Below the pieces are notes generated by a model, which worked only from the letters and a program-made list of their open reading frames with translations, was not told the DNA's origin and did no database searches. A DNA stretch of 64,000 nucleotides from Priestia endophytica DSM 13796 (lineage in GTDB: Bacteria > Bacillota > Bacilli > Bacillales > Bacillaceae_H): positions 324,124 through 388,123 of the forward strand of contig NZ_FOXX01000003.1 of NCBI RefSeq assembly GCF_900115845.1. The letters run 5' to 3'. Every line of letters starts with the position of its first letter. Position 1 is the stretch's first letter. The translations under genes and the position numbers were made by a program. Below, piece after piece: positions 26,443-34,775 of the stretch.

Positions 26443-28242
26443 TTATTCTTGTTTTTTTTCGTTTCGATAAATTTGACTTTCTTCAGTTGCACGGAAGTCG
26501 CCTTCTTGGTGATGATGAATTTCACATTGACTTACTGTTGCTTCTCCTTCATCGACAGCAAAAACACCAAATTTGTTCGCGTTGTGAAGAAAAGATTTTT
26601 TAAGAGATAAAAAGCCCTTTGTTGCAACACCTGTATTTGAACCTTGATGATTATAAATCTCACAATGAATCACTTCACACGTTCCTTCCCTTTCAACGAA
26701 CAATCCATGCTGTGCACCATCATAGATAGCGCTATGCTCCATTGAAAGGTAGCTTCCTTCTCTTATAACAACGCCATCCCATTCATGAGCATATATTTTC
26801 GAGTGTGAAACAAGCACTTTCGCCGATTCGTTAACGAGAACTCCTTCTTGCTCGCCATCGTAAATATGACAATCTTCTATTGTAACTACAGATCTTTTTT
26901 CAACTTGAACATTTGCAGCTTCATTTTTATAAATATGACACTTTTTCAAATGTACATTTGCTGATCTTGTTGCCCATATGCCATTTTCCCGACTTTCATA
27001 GCTTTCAGAATGGGAAAGCGTAACATGGCTGTTCAACCTTGAATGAATATTTGAATAACCGTTTTTAAATAAGCGACAACGGTAGAAAAAAGCCGAGCTT
27101 TCTTCCTTAATCCAAAGACCATTTTGTTCACTATTATAAACAGAGCATTCACTTGCCGTTATGCTTCCTTTTTCTCTTATTTTAATATTTGCATAGTGAT
27201 TATGATGAATATCACATCTCTCAAGCGTGCCTTCTCCGTTTTTTTCAAGGAGAAGTCCGTTTTGCTTACTATCATAAATTTGCGAATCACTCATACTTAT
27301 ATGGCCTTTCTCCGAAACAGAAATATTATGACCTTTATTACTATAAACAGAGGATTCTTTTAAAAATGCTTCACCTCGCTGTGTAATAAAAATTCCTTCG
27401 TATACGCTATGATGAATACGGCAGCGAGTGGCACGAAATGTACTATCTGAAAGAACAGCAATATTAGAATGAAGGTGTTCGTAAATATCACTGTGCTCAA
27501 TCCAAACATGACCGTTGTTTTCTACAACAATTCCCCGCGTTTTTCCTTCAAAAATTTTGGATGAATAAATGTCCCCTCTAGCTTCATCTGTTACAACAAG
27601 ATTTGTATTCTCATTCTGAAAAATTTTAGAGGAGCGAATAGATACAATGCTTTCTCCACTCGCATACACACCTGTTTGCTTGCTTCCCCAAATACGGCAG
27701 TTTTCAAAGGAAGGATGTGCCCCATTATCTGCAACAACATTTGAACCTCTATTGTGATAAATGGAACAATTCTCAAATCGGCTCTTTGCATTGCTTGTAA
27801 GATGCGCTCCAACTCCGTTACAGAAATAAAGCTGACAGTTTTTAAAAAGTGGGTTTGCTTCTATTCCAGCGACTTTTATACCATAAGCCGTTTCAGATAT
27901 AAAATGACAATTTTCAAAAATGCTCTCTCCAGCTAAGACAACAACTCCAAAATCGCTTTGTTTCTTTTCTGTCCCGCGGTAAAAGGTTATGTTTTGGATT
28001 TTTGCTTCTTTCGCATAGACAGACGCAACAGGCGTTAAAATATTACAAACAATTACTTCAGAGGGATGTCCACGTCCAACAAGGGAGATTTCTTTGTCAA
28101 TCTTAAGAGGGACATTTTCATAATATATACCAGGTTCAATGATAATTTTGGTTCCATTGTCTGCATTGGCAATTGCCTCACTAACAGACTTAAAAGAATC
28201 AGAAGATGTCTTGGACACCAAAAGAACGTTTTCGTTAATCAT
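26443..28242 (-). CDS. Large right-handed parallel beta-helix repeat protein
   Basis: A 599-residue protein made almost wholly of beta-helix rungs. The N-terminal 80 residues resemble the NosD/DUF1565 cap (FKSVSEAIANADNGTKIII, GIYYENV). From about residue 85 onward, rungs of about 23 residues repeat with a C/S-x-I-Y/H ladder. They alternate between rungs ending N-I/V (SNV, TNL, SNI, HNI, ANI, SNI, ANV) and rungs ending G-L/I/V (TGV, RGI, EGI, NGL, NGL, NGI, EGV), giving a 46-residue superperiod. There is no signal peptide or membrane segment, so it is probably cytoplasmic. The ATG at 28242 after GAGGTGG is preferred. No catalytic motif is recognised; the function is unknown. Confidence 0.8.
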   Translation of the reverse strand: MINENVLLVSKTSSDSFKSVSEAIANADNGTKIIIEPGIYYENVPLKIDKEISLVGRGHPSEVIVCNILTPVASVYAKEAKIQNITFYRGTEKKQSDFGVVVLAGESIFENCHFISETAYGIKVAGIEANPLFKNCQLYFCNGVGAHLTSNAKSRFENCSIYHNRGSNVVADNGAHPSFENCRIWGSKQTGVYASGESIVSIRSSKIFQNENTNLVVTDEARGDIYSSKIFEGKTRGIVVENNGHVWIEHSDIYEHLHSNIAVLSDSTFRATRCRIHHSVYEGIFITQRGEAFLKESSVYSNKGHNISVSEKGHISMSDSQIYDSKQNGLLLEKNGEGTLERCDIHHNHYANIKIREKGSITASECSVYNSEQNGLWIKEESSAFFYRCRLFKNGYSNIHSRLNSHVTLSHSESYESRENGIWATRSANVHLKKCHIYKNEAANVQVEKRSVVTIEDCHIYDGEQEGVLVNESAKVLVSHSKIYAHEWDGVVIREGSYLSMEHSAIYDGAQHGLFVEREGTCEVIHCEIYNHQGSNTGVATKGFLSLKKSFLHNANKFGVFAVDEGEATVSQCEIHHHQEGDFRATEESQIYRNEKKQE

Positions 28243-28307
28243 GAAAGCCACCTCATAACTCATCAATTTTTAATTACTTTCTACTTTTTCGATCTTATTT
28301 TACACTC

Positions 28308-28821
28308 TTACTTCTCTCTAACTACATTCACGTGCGCAAGGTGGTGATTTCCATGCCATGCATATAGAGCAAGAGCTTCGTATAATGTTAGCGTTTCTTC
28401 TGTTTCAGGATGTCTAAACGTTCGCCCATAAATCTTCTTCAGTCATCCTTTCTAGAAGGGTTACCCAGCGTCTAAGAAGGGCTTGTAGAAGAAGCAAAGA
28501 TTCATGCACGTCTGCTTTATAATCTGAAAGTTCCGCCCACTTTCCTTCATCATACGGACGAATTGTCGGATTTTCTTCTGTTAACGCTAGCTTAAATCGA
28601 ATAAAACTGTTCATGTGACTGTCAGCCACATGATGCACAACCTGGCGAACCGTCCAACCTCCATCACGATATGCTTTCTCAAGTGCTCTTTCCTCAAGCG
28701 ATTCAACAGCTTTTGTTAGTCGCTCTGGCAAGTTTTTTATTTCATTTATGTAAGAATGTTTATCTTCTTGAGTGAACGTACTTGGCTTAACAAATGTTCC
28801 AATTGGATAACGTCTTTTCAT
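28308..28821 (-). pseudogene. DinB/YfiT-like metal-dependent hydrolase with frameshift
   Basis: The first 135 codons encode a YfiT-like DinB-fold protein (RYPIGTFVKPSTFTQEDKHSY; metal-binding His in VRQVVHHVADSHMN), but the frame stops at 28414. The missing C-terminus is intact in another frame: RTFRHPETEETLTLYEALAL followed by YAWHGNHHLAHV, ending at TAA 28308-28310. Removing one base near 28425-28434 joins them to about 170 residues, the family's usual length. The lost part holds the last metal-binding His, so the gene is probably inactive unless the indel is a sequencing error. Confidence 0.82.
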
Positions 28822-28891
28822 TTCTTTTCCCTCCTAATGCTTATACGTAAACGTCTTCATTGACAAAATTTATTTTTATGTTCTCGCTGCT

Positions 28892-30343
28892 TTACATCTT
28901 CTTACTTATCATCTCTTTTTCAATAAGCTCTGCTAGTATTCTAAGTCCTTTCTCCATTTCCTCTAGTGAAGCATAAGAATACGAAAGACGCAGCGATGTA
29001 CGATCTAGTCTGTCGTATATATGTCCAGGTGCAATTAAAATGCCTTTTTCGACTCCTTTTTTAAACAACTTATCAAAGTTCAAACGAAAGTGAAAAACAA
29101 TCCATATATAAAATCCGCCTTTTGGTATACTCCATGTAGCAAGATGTGAAAAATAGCATTCTAGAAGAAATTGCATAAAATCTCTTCTCTTTTTTAACAT
29201 CTTTCTTACATATGCGCTATGTTCTTCATATTGTTCGCTTAACATCCACCTTTTAGCAACATATTGTGAAACTGTACTTGATCCATAGTCTGTTTGCATC
29301 TTTGTATCTGCTAAACGTTCAATAACTCCCTCTTGTCCAACAACCCATCCTATCCTTAGCCCTGGACTTACTAGCTTGGACATCGTTCCTAAATAAAGAA
29401 CTTGTCCACTTTTATCATAGCTCTTAAGCGGAAGAGGTGGCTTTTTATCAATCCATAAATCTTCGTATGCTGAATCTTCAATGATAGGAAGCCCCATGCG
29501 AATGCTGTTCTTAACAAGGGCTTTTCTTTCATCTTCCCCCATTAAAGCTCCTGTTGGATTATGAAACGTTGGGTTCACATAAAACAGTGAAAGATCAAAA
29601 CGATTTTTTAACTTTTCAACTTTTTCAATTGATAAAGGCTTGTTAATGCTTCTTTCTATTCCAATTAATTTGATCCCAGCAGACTGAAGCGCATTTACTG
29701 AATATAAATAAGAAGGACGTTCTACTAAAATACGGGCTGATCTTTCTAGTAAGCTAAGGGACAGAAGTTGAATAGCTTGAAGGGCTCCTGAGACAATTAA
29801 AATAGAAGACGGTGTTGTATAAATTTCTTTTTCTCGCAATCGTTTGCTAATCGCTTCTCTTAACTGTAAATCCCCTTTAGGCTCAGAATAGCCGAGATGA
29901 AAGTCTGTTTCATCTGCGGAACTCATCAACTGTTGAAAAAGCTTTTTCGGAAGTAAATCCGCGCTTAATTCTCCTGTTCCTAACCGAATCAGATCTTTTT
30001 CAAATTCATATTGATTAATCTTCTGAATAAAAGGCTGATTTGGATAGTGACTCCCTTTTTCGATATATGCATTCCAATTTGGCAACGGTGATTGCTTCTC
30101 CCATTTTCCGTATGTGACCTTTGTTCCTCCCCCATGCTCTCCTTCAACATATCCTTCCGCTATTAGATCCTGAAGAGCTGAGACAATCGTACTTCTATTT
30201 ACATTAAAATGAGATGCAAGATCGCGCTGTGAAGGGATTTTTGTATCATATCCCCATTCTCCCCTTTCAATTTTCGTTTTCATATAGTCTGTAATTTGCT
30301 TATATAGCGGTTTCTCTTCATAGCGATTTGGCTTCCAATCCAA
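28892..30343 (-). CDS. MocR-family (GntR-aminotransferase) PLP-dependent regulator
   Basis: A 483-residue MocR-type regulator. The N-terminal GntR winged HTH (YKQITDYMKTKIERGEWGYD, IPSQRDLASHFNVNRSTIV) is fused to a fold-type I aminotransferase domain (about 115-480). The PLP lysine is in YLGTMSKLVSPGLRIGWV and the preceding NPTFHNPTG and EDSAYEDLW motifs are present. The start is TTG after AAGGTGG. It is divergent from a LysE exporter gene 120 bp away, a common MocR-transporter pairing, so it probably regulates export of an amino acid. Confidence 0.9.
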   Translation of the reverse strand: MDWKPNRYEEKPLYKQITDYMKTKIERGEWGYDTKIPSQRDLASHFNVNRSTIVSALQDLIAEGYVEGEHGGGTKVTYGKWEKQSPLPNWNAYIEKGSHYPNQPFIQKINQYEFEKDLIRLGTGELSADLLPKKLFQQLMSSADETDFHLGYSEPKGDLQLREAISKRLREKEIYTTPSSILIVSGALQAIQLLSLSLLERSARILVERPSYLYSVNALQSAGIKLIGIERSINKPLSIEKVEKLKNRFDLSLFYVNPTFHNPTGALMGEDERKALVKNSIRMGLPIIEDSAYEDLWIDKKPPLPLKSYDKSGQVLYLGTMSKLVSPGLRIGWVVGQEGVIERLADTKMQTDYGSSTVSQYVAKRWMLSEQYEEHSAYVRKMLKKRRDFMQFLLECYFSHLATWSIPKGGFYIWIVFHFRLNFDKLFKKGVEKGILIAPGHIYDRLDRTSLRLSYSYASLEEMEKGLRILAELIEKEMISKKM

Positions 30344-30416
30344 AAATTCACCACCTTCTTTCTTTATTTTAGCATTTGGTTGGGTTAATGCTCTCTTAAA
30401 TGGATGGGGACAAGAT

Positions 30417-30458
30417 CCTTTTCTTTTACTATTCTAAAGAAAGAATATAAAGAAAAGG
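30417..30458 (+). promoter_or_regulatory. Dyad overlapping lysE ribosome binding site
   Basis: CCTTTTCTTT (30417-30426) and AAAGAAAAGG (30449-30458) are exactly complementary. The right arm contains most of the AAAGGTG ribosome binding site. It may be a MocR site or an RNA hairpin that hides the start. Confidence 0.35.
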
Positions 30459-30465
30459 TGAGAAA

Positions 30466-31074
30466 ATGATGATTGAAGCATTTATTCATGGAGTTCTTTT
30501 AGCTTTAGGGCTTATTTTGCCACTTGGAGTTCAAAATGTATTTATTTTTAATCAAGGAGGAAGTCAACCTGCTTTAAAAAAAGCCTTTCCTTCTGTTATT
30601 ACTGCTTCAGTATGTGATACAGTTCTTATTTTAACTTCTGTTTTGGGCCTTTCTATCCTGTTGTTGCAAGTCCCTTTTTTAAAAACTGTGCTTTATGGCT
30701 GTGGAATTATATTTTTAGCTTATATGGGATGGACAATTTGGCAAACAAAGCAGCAAGAAAACGAAAAAATAGAAGCTTTATCTTCAAAAAAACAGATAAG
30801 CTTTGCCCTTTCCGTTTCTCTTCTTAACCCTCATGCCCTTTTAGATACAGTCGGCGTTATTGGTTCTAACTCGCTTCTTTATAGCGGAGAAACTAAAATC
30901 TGGTTTACTCTTGCTGCGATTTTAGTCTCATGGGTATGGTTTTTCTTTCTGGCTTTTGCAGGTCGTTTTGTACAAACCATTGATTCCTCTGGAAAAACCG
31001 TATACCTCTTAAATAAAAGTGCTGCACTTATCATTTGGGGGATTGTCATTTATATGATTATACATTCTTTCTAA
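30466..31074 (+). CDS. LysE-family amino-acid exporter (ArgO-like)
   Basis: A 202-residue LysE/ArgO exporter with five to six membrane helices. The family signature GLILPLGVQNVFIFNQGG is at about residues 15-32 and SLLNPHALLDTVGV at about 117-130. These proteins export basic amino acids such as lysine or arginine. The ATG at 30466 follows AAAGGTGAG. It is divergent from a MocR regulator that likely controls it. Confidence 0.9.
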   Translation: MMIEAFIHGVLLALGLILPLGVQNVFIFNQGGSQPALKKAFPSVITASVCDTVLILTSVLGLSILLLQVPFLKTVLYGCGIIFLAYMGWTIWQTKQQENEKIEALSSKKQISFALSVSLLNPHALLDTVGVIGSNSLLYSGETKIWFTLAAILVSWVWFFFLAFAGRFVQTIDSSGKTVYLLNKSAALIIWGIVIYMIIHSF

Positions 31075-31143
31075 GCATAGGACGTTTAGTTTTTTCTTAT
31101 TGTGGTATTTTTTATGTAACACTGAAAATGAAGGAGAGATATC

Positions 31144-31542
31144 ATGGCTACAACTGAACTAACAAATGAACAAGAACAACAGCTTAATGAAGGCATTTCA
31201 CATCTTTCATTTACAGATGAACAACAAAGCATCATCAATGCGAAAAAACAAACACCACTTGAGCACAGAGAAAGTCATGGAACAATACAGCCAGCAACAA
31301 AGCTCGCTGTTGATAAAAAAGAACTGTTAGAAGCGGTTGGCAATACTGTAAAACAGTTGCCAGATGCGTTAAGTTCTGCTTTTGATCGAGATTCTTTTGT
31401 CAATACAGTCGAAGAACACTTTGAGGAATATGAAACAGTTGGAGATGTTCTTTCAGCAGCCGTTAAAAAACAGCATGTTTCAGAGGATGAAGAAAAACAA
31501 GCTTTAGCTTTAGACTATATTGCTTTTTCATTACCGCTTTAG
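31144..31542 (+). CDS. Hypothetical acidic soluble protein
   Basis: A 132-residue acidic protein (start MATTELTNEQEQQLNEGISH) with no membrane segment and no family I recognise. It is rich in Glu/Gln, with a C-terminal helical part SFVNTVEEHFEEYETVGDV. The ATG follows GAAGGAGAGATATC and an excellent terminator ends the gene, so it is very probably expressed. The function is unknown. Confidence 0.55.
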   Translation: MATTELTNEQEQQLNEGISHLSFTDEQQSIINAKKQTPLEHRESHGTIQPATKLAVDKKELLEAVGNTVKQLPDALSSAFDRDSFVNTVEEHFEEYETVGDVLSAAVKKQHVSEDEEKQALALDYIAFSLPL

Positions 31543-31545
31543 AAT

Positions 31546-31572
31546 ATAAGCGCAGGAGGTTCCTGCGCTTAT
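31546..31572. terminator. Bidirectional terminator
   Basis: Perfect 12-bp GC-rich stem ATAAGCGCAGGA/TCCTGCGCTTAT with loop GGT. It overlaps the stop of the convergent VOC gene. Confidence 0.8.
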
Positions 31573-31937
31573 TCATATTCTAGAAATTCAAGGCGGTTAC
31601 CAAAGGGGTCGCGAACGAAAAAACGCGTTCTTCCTTCAATCGGACGATCTTCCTGTATTTCAATTTCTAACGCCTTGAGATGATTTCTTAACTCTTCTAT
31701 ATTTTGAATAACGAACGCAGGATGAGCTTTAACGGGAGGCGTAAACGGATCTTCAATGCCAATATGAATTTCCTGTGTTCCTATCACAAACCAGCATCCT
31801 CCACTACTTTTAACACTTGGCGGCTTTGAAATTTCCTTCAAACCTAAAACCCCATTGTAAAAGCGCCTTGCTTTTTCTTCACACCCTTTTGGCCCTGTGA
31901 GTTGAACGTGGTCAATACGAGAAAATGAAAATAGCAT
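31569..31937 (-). CDS. VOC-family glyoxalase-like protein
   Basis: A 122-residue vicinal-oxygen-chelate protein (RIDHVQLTGPKGCEEKARRF, HPAFVIQNIEELRNHL, FVRDPFGNRLEFLEYE) with metal-ligand positions at the first His and last Glu. Related proteins are lyases, resistance enzymes or dioxygenases; the substrate is unknown. AAGAAGGGTACAT precedes the ATG. It is the only gene of its transcript. Confidence 0.82.
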   Translation of the reverse strand: MLFSFSRIDHVQLTGPKGCEEKARRFYNGVLGLKEISKPPSVKSSGGCWFVIGTQEIHIGIEDPFTPPVKAHPAFVIQNIEELRNHLKALEIEIQEDRPIEGRTRFFVRDPFGNRLEFLEYE

Positions 31938-32012
31938 ATGTACCCTTCTTTCTTTTTCAGTTCTCTTTATTTTAATAAAAAAGAAGAGGAACGCCTAGAG
32001 AAAAATGCACGA

Positions 32013-32300
32013 TTAATCATCATCTTTTTTCTTTTTCTTCTCGTCACTATCATCACTGTCACCTTGGTAATCGTCCATATTTACTTCTTTGTTCTCTTTC
32101 TCATCTTCTCCCTCTTTTTTCTTTTCTTTTTCCTCTTTCTTCTCGTCTTCTTTTTCCTGTTTTGACTCTTCCCCATTTCCGTCTTTTTGTTCATTTTCTT
32201 CTTTCCGGTTTGATGTAGAAGGATCCCCTTTACTAGGAGCACATGCTTGTAAAGTTAAAGTTGAGAAAACAAACACAAGTAAGAAAAACCATTTTTTCAT
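32013..32300 (-). CDS. Glu/Lys-rich lipoprotein
   Basis: A 95-residue secreted lipoprotein. A signal peptide (MKKWFFLLVFVFSTLTLQAC) ends in the lipobox LQAC, so the mature protein starts at Cys20, which is lipidated and anchored to the membrane. The rest is a low-complexity tract of Glu, Lys and Asp, likely disordered. The start at 32300 follows GGAGAGATG. The sequence gives no function; the tract could bind metal cations or the cell wall. Confidence 0.6.
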   Translation of the reverse strand: MKKWFFLLVFVFSTLTLQACAPSKGDPSTSNRKEENEQKDGNGEESKQEKEDEKKEEKEKKKEGEDEKENKEVNMDDYQGDSDDSDEKKKKKDDD

Positions 32301-32387
32301 TTTCCATCTCTCCAAATCAATGTATTTATGAAATAGCTTTCCCTACTGAAGCAGAAATACTAATTCTTCTTAATTTAAACATTACAA

Positions 32388-32409
32388 AAGCCCTAGCATA
32401 CTAGGGCTT
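32388..32409 (-). terminator. Terminator of TetR gene
   Basis: Stem AAGCCCTAG/CTAGGGCTT with a 4-nt loop just after the TetR stop; short T-tract on the minus strand. Confidence 0.7.
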
Positions 32410-32412
32410 CTA

Positions 32413-33003
32413 TTATTTACAGAGAGACTTTAAATGCTGCTCAATAATACCTTCAAGCTTCTCCGTTGAAAATTCTGTTTTCTGTAAGATCGCATGAAGA
32501 GCAAGTCCATCTAGAAGAGCAAAAAGTCGCTCAACTTCATATTCTTCATCAAGGTTGTCCCTTAACAGTTTTAGTTTTTTTAAAGCATCAATAACACTTG
32601 CTGCTCCAAACTTGATTCCTTTATATACTTCGTCACTCGCTTCTTTCAACGAATCGTCTGACAAAGATTTAATAATAAAGGCCATCCATACCTCCATTTC
32701 GACTTCTTTTTCTTTTGTAGTTGGTAGAAACTGCAGGAGAAATTCTTTCATTACTTTAAAAGGTTCTCCTTCAAAAGACATAGAGTGAATTCGTTCATTC
32801 ACCCGCTCTGATACTAAGTTCATTGCAAATGTCAGCAAGCTAGCTTGAGAAGGAAAATAATGACGAATAGAGCCAACAGAAAATCCCGACTGTTTCGCAA
32901 TATTGCGAATTGAGGCTTGATCCATACCTTTCGTTCGGATTACTTCCCATGCAGCTGCTGCGATTTTTTCACGTTGTTTTTGATGATCGACGATTTTTGG
33001 CAT
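32413..33003 (-). CDS. TetR-family regulator
   Basis: A 196-residue TetR repressor (KIAAAAWEVIRTKGMDQASI, GFSVGSIRHYFPSQASLL) with the BetI/PfmR-like helix arrangement. It is divergent from a two-gene membrane operon and a large dyad lies between them. A TATAAT at 33010-33015 ends only 6 nt before the ATG and there is no ribosome binding site, so the message may be leaderless. It likely represses the divergent operon. Confidence 0.85.
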   Translation of the reverse strand: MPKIVDHQKQREKIAAAAWEVIRTKGMDQASIRNIAKQSGFSVGSIRHYFPSQASLLTFAMNLVSERVNERIHSMSFEGEPFKVMKEFLLQFLPTTKEKEVEMEVWMAFIIKSLSDDSLKEASDEVYKGIKFGAASVIDALKKLKLLRDNLDEEYEVERLFALLDGLALHAILQKTEFSTEKLEGIIEQHLKSLCK

Positions 33004-33025
33004 AACTTTATTATAACATATTTAC

Positions 33026-33076
33026 TTTTTTAATACACTTGTGCTATATTGTTTTTAACACAACTGTATTAAAAAA
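33026..33076. promoter_or_regulatory. TetR operator dyad between divergent genes
   Basis: Arms TTTTTTAATACACTTGTG (33026-33043) and CACAACTGTATTAAAAAA (33059-33076) are complementary at 17 of 18 positions. The plus-strand promoter TTTACT-18-TATATT (33021-33050) lies within. Confidence 0.75.
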
Positions 33077-33089
33077 GGGAGACAGGTAT

Positions 33090-33644
33090 ATGATTGGATT
33101 TTTCATTGTCTTATGTGAGATTAGCTTTTGGATATTTATCTTAGGAGGTCTTTTCCTAAGATATAAATGGAGAAAAAAAAAGCTAAGTATTATCGTTCTT
33201 TCCTGTACACCGCTTATTGACCTTTTATTACTTATTTTCACTTATATTGATTTAAAAAATGGTGCTACCGCTACTTCTCTACATGGATTAGCAGCCGTTT
33301 ACATTGGCGTAAGTCTTATTTATGGTCATAGTATGATTCAGTGGGCTGATAAACAGTTTTCTTATCGATTTATGAAAAAACAAAAACCTGAAAAAAGACG
33401 CCTTTATGGAAAAGAGCATGCTTCATTTGAGAGACTTGGTTTTTACAAGCATGCTGTTTCATTTCTCGTTAGCTCTATTTTTATCCTTTCCCTCATCTTT
33501 TTTATAGGAAATAACAGTCAAACAGCTGGGCTTGCTTCTCTCCTAAAATATTGGGGAATCATCCTGCTCATTGATTTCTTCATTAGCTTTAGCTACACCA
33601 TTTGGCCACGTCAAAAACCTCGTTCGAAGAGGGCATCTCAATGA
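33090..33644 (+). CDS. Integral membrane protein, YmcC-like
   Basis: A 184-residue membrane protein with about four to five hydrophobic segments (MIGFFIVLCEISFWIFILGG, SIIVLSCTPLIDLLLLIFTY, SFLVSSIFILSLIFFIGN). It resembles small Bacillus membrane proteins of the YmcC kind, but I am not certain of the family. ATG at 33090 follows GGGAGACAGGT. Its TGA overlaps the ATG of the DUF418 gene, so the two are translationally coupled and controlled by the divergent TetR. Confidence 0.6.
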   Translation: MIGFFIVLCEISFWIFILGGLFLRYKWRKKKLSIIVLSCTPLIDLLLLIFTYIDLKNGATATSLHGLAAVYIGVSLIYGHSMIQWADKQFSYRFMKKQKPEKRRLYGKEHASFERLGFYKHAVSFLVSSIFILSLIFFIGNNSQTAGLASLLKYWGIILLIDFFISFSYTIWPRQKPRSKRASQ

Positions 33645-34756
33645 AGCGATTAGAATCACTTGATATACTGCGCGGATTAGCCATTATTGGAACGCTAGGC
33701 ACAAATATTTGGCTCTTTTCCTCGTTTGGAGATACGAGCGTGCTTTTTGGAAATGATGAAGAGTTTTGGAAGACAGCAAACGGGATTCTTCAAGCATTGG
33801 TACTCTTCCTTGTAAACGGAAAGTTTCTTGGAATGCTTACACTCCTTTTCGGTGCTGGTTTGGAACTAAAACGAAAAAGAGCACTGAAACGAGGTGAACG
33901 CTGGCCTGGACTTTATCTCTGGTCTTGTTTTCTACTTTTAATAGAAGGCTACGTCCATTATCTTCTTGTGATGGAATATGACATTTTAATGAGCTATGCC
34001 GTAACAGCAATCATTGTCTCATTCGTTGCTACAAAAAGTGATCGCGCAGCCAAAACAGTAATGATTAGCGCAGGAGGCCTTCACTTTTTAATGGTAGTCT
34101 CTGTCTTCCTCCTCACATTACTTTCTCCAGCGCTTTCTGATGAAGTTAATCTAAATTTATACAGAGATGGTAGCTGGATCGATCAAATTATGTATCGTTT
34201 TGATTCTTTTTGGATTTATCGATCTGAGTCTATTTTCATTATTCCTCTTAACGTTTTTCTTTTTCTGCTTGGCAGAAAGCTTTTACATCTTGGAGTTTTC
34301 GCTTTTGACGACAGTGGAAGAAGATGGAGAAAGAAGCTATTAAAGATTGGAATAGGAGCACTTCCGCTTAACTTTCTTCTTATAGTGCAAGGCGAGCTTT
34401 TTATGTTTCCTGTGCGTTATTTATTTGCTCCTCTTCTTTCGTTAGGCTATATTAGCCTTGTAATCATGTTATATGAAAGAAAGAAAAACCGTTTTTTCTT
34501 CACAAGACTTTCCGAGATTGGGCGAACTGCTTTAAGCTGCTACATTTTACAAAATATACTTTCCTCTTATATATTTTATGGCTGGGGACTCGGTTTAGGC
34601 GGTAGAGACAACGCTTTTCTTACCGTTTCAGTTCTCCTTATCATTTCATGCCTCCTCGCTCTTTTCTCTAATGTCTGGCTTAGCTTCTTTCCTAGAGGAC
34701 CTTTTGAATCTTTGTGGAGATGGCTTTCATACTTGCCTACTAAAAAAACGAACTAG
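33641..34756 (+). CDS. DUF418 family membrane protein (YeiB/YxaH-like)
   Basis: A 371-residue membrane protein with about nine to ten helices of the DUF418/YeiB family. The N-terminal signature LDILRGLAIIGTLGTNIW and the C-terminal LSEIGRTALSCYILQNILSS are typical. Members are thought to be transporters or acyltransferase-like proteins, but their role is unproven. ATG at 33641 overlaps the stop of the preceding gene; both end at a strong terminator. Confidence 0.8.
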   Translation: MKRLESLDILRGLAIIGTLGTNIWLFSSFGDTSVLFGNDEEFWKTANGILQALVLFLVNGKFLGMLTLLFGAGLELKRKRALKRGERWPGLYLWSCFLLLIEGYVHYLLVMEYDILMSYAVTAIIVSFVATKSDRAAKTVMISAGGLHFLMVVSVFLLTLLSPALSDEVNLNLYRDGSWIDQIMYRFDSFWIYRSESIFIIPLNVFLFLLGRKLLHLGVFAFDDSGRRWRKKLLKIGIGALPLNFLLIVQGELFMFPVRYLFAPLLSLGYISLVIMLYERKKNRFFFTRLSEIGRTALSCYILQNILSSYIFYGWGLGLGGRDNAFLTVSVLLIISCLLALFSNVWLSFFPRGPFESLWRWLSYLPTKKTN

Positions 34757-34775
34757 AAATCTAGTTCGTTTTTTT
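34742..34775. terminator. Bidirectional terminator
   Basis: Perfect 16-bp stem AAAAAAACGAACTAGA and complement with a tiny loop; it overlaps both convergent stop codons. Confidence 0.9.
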
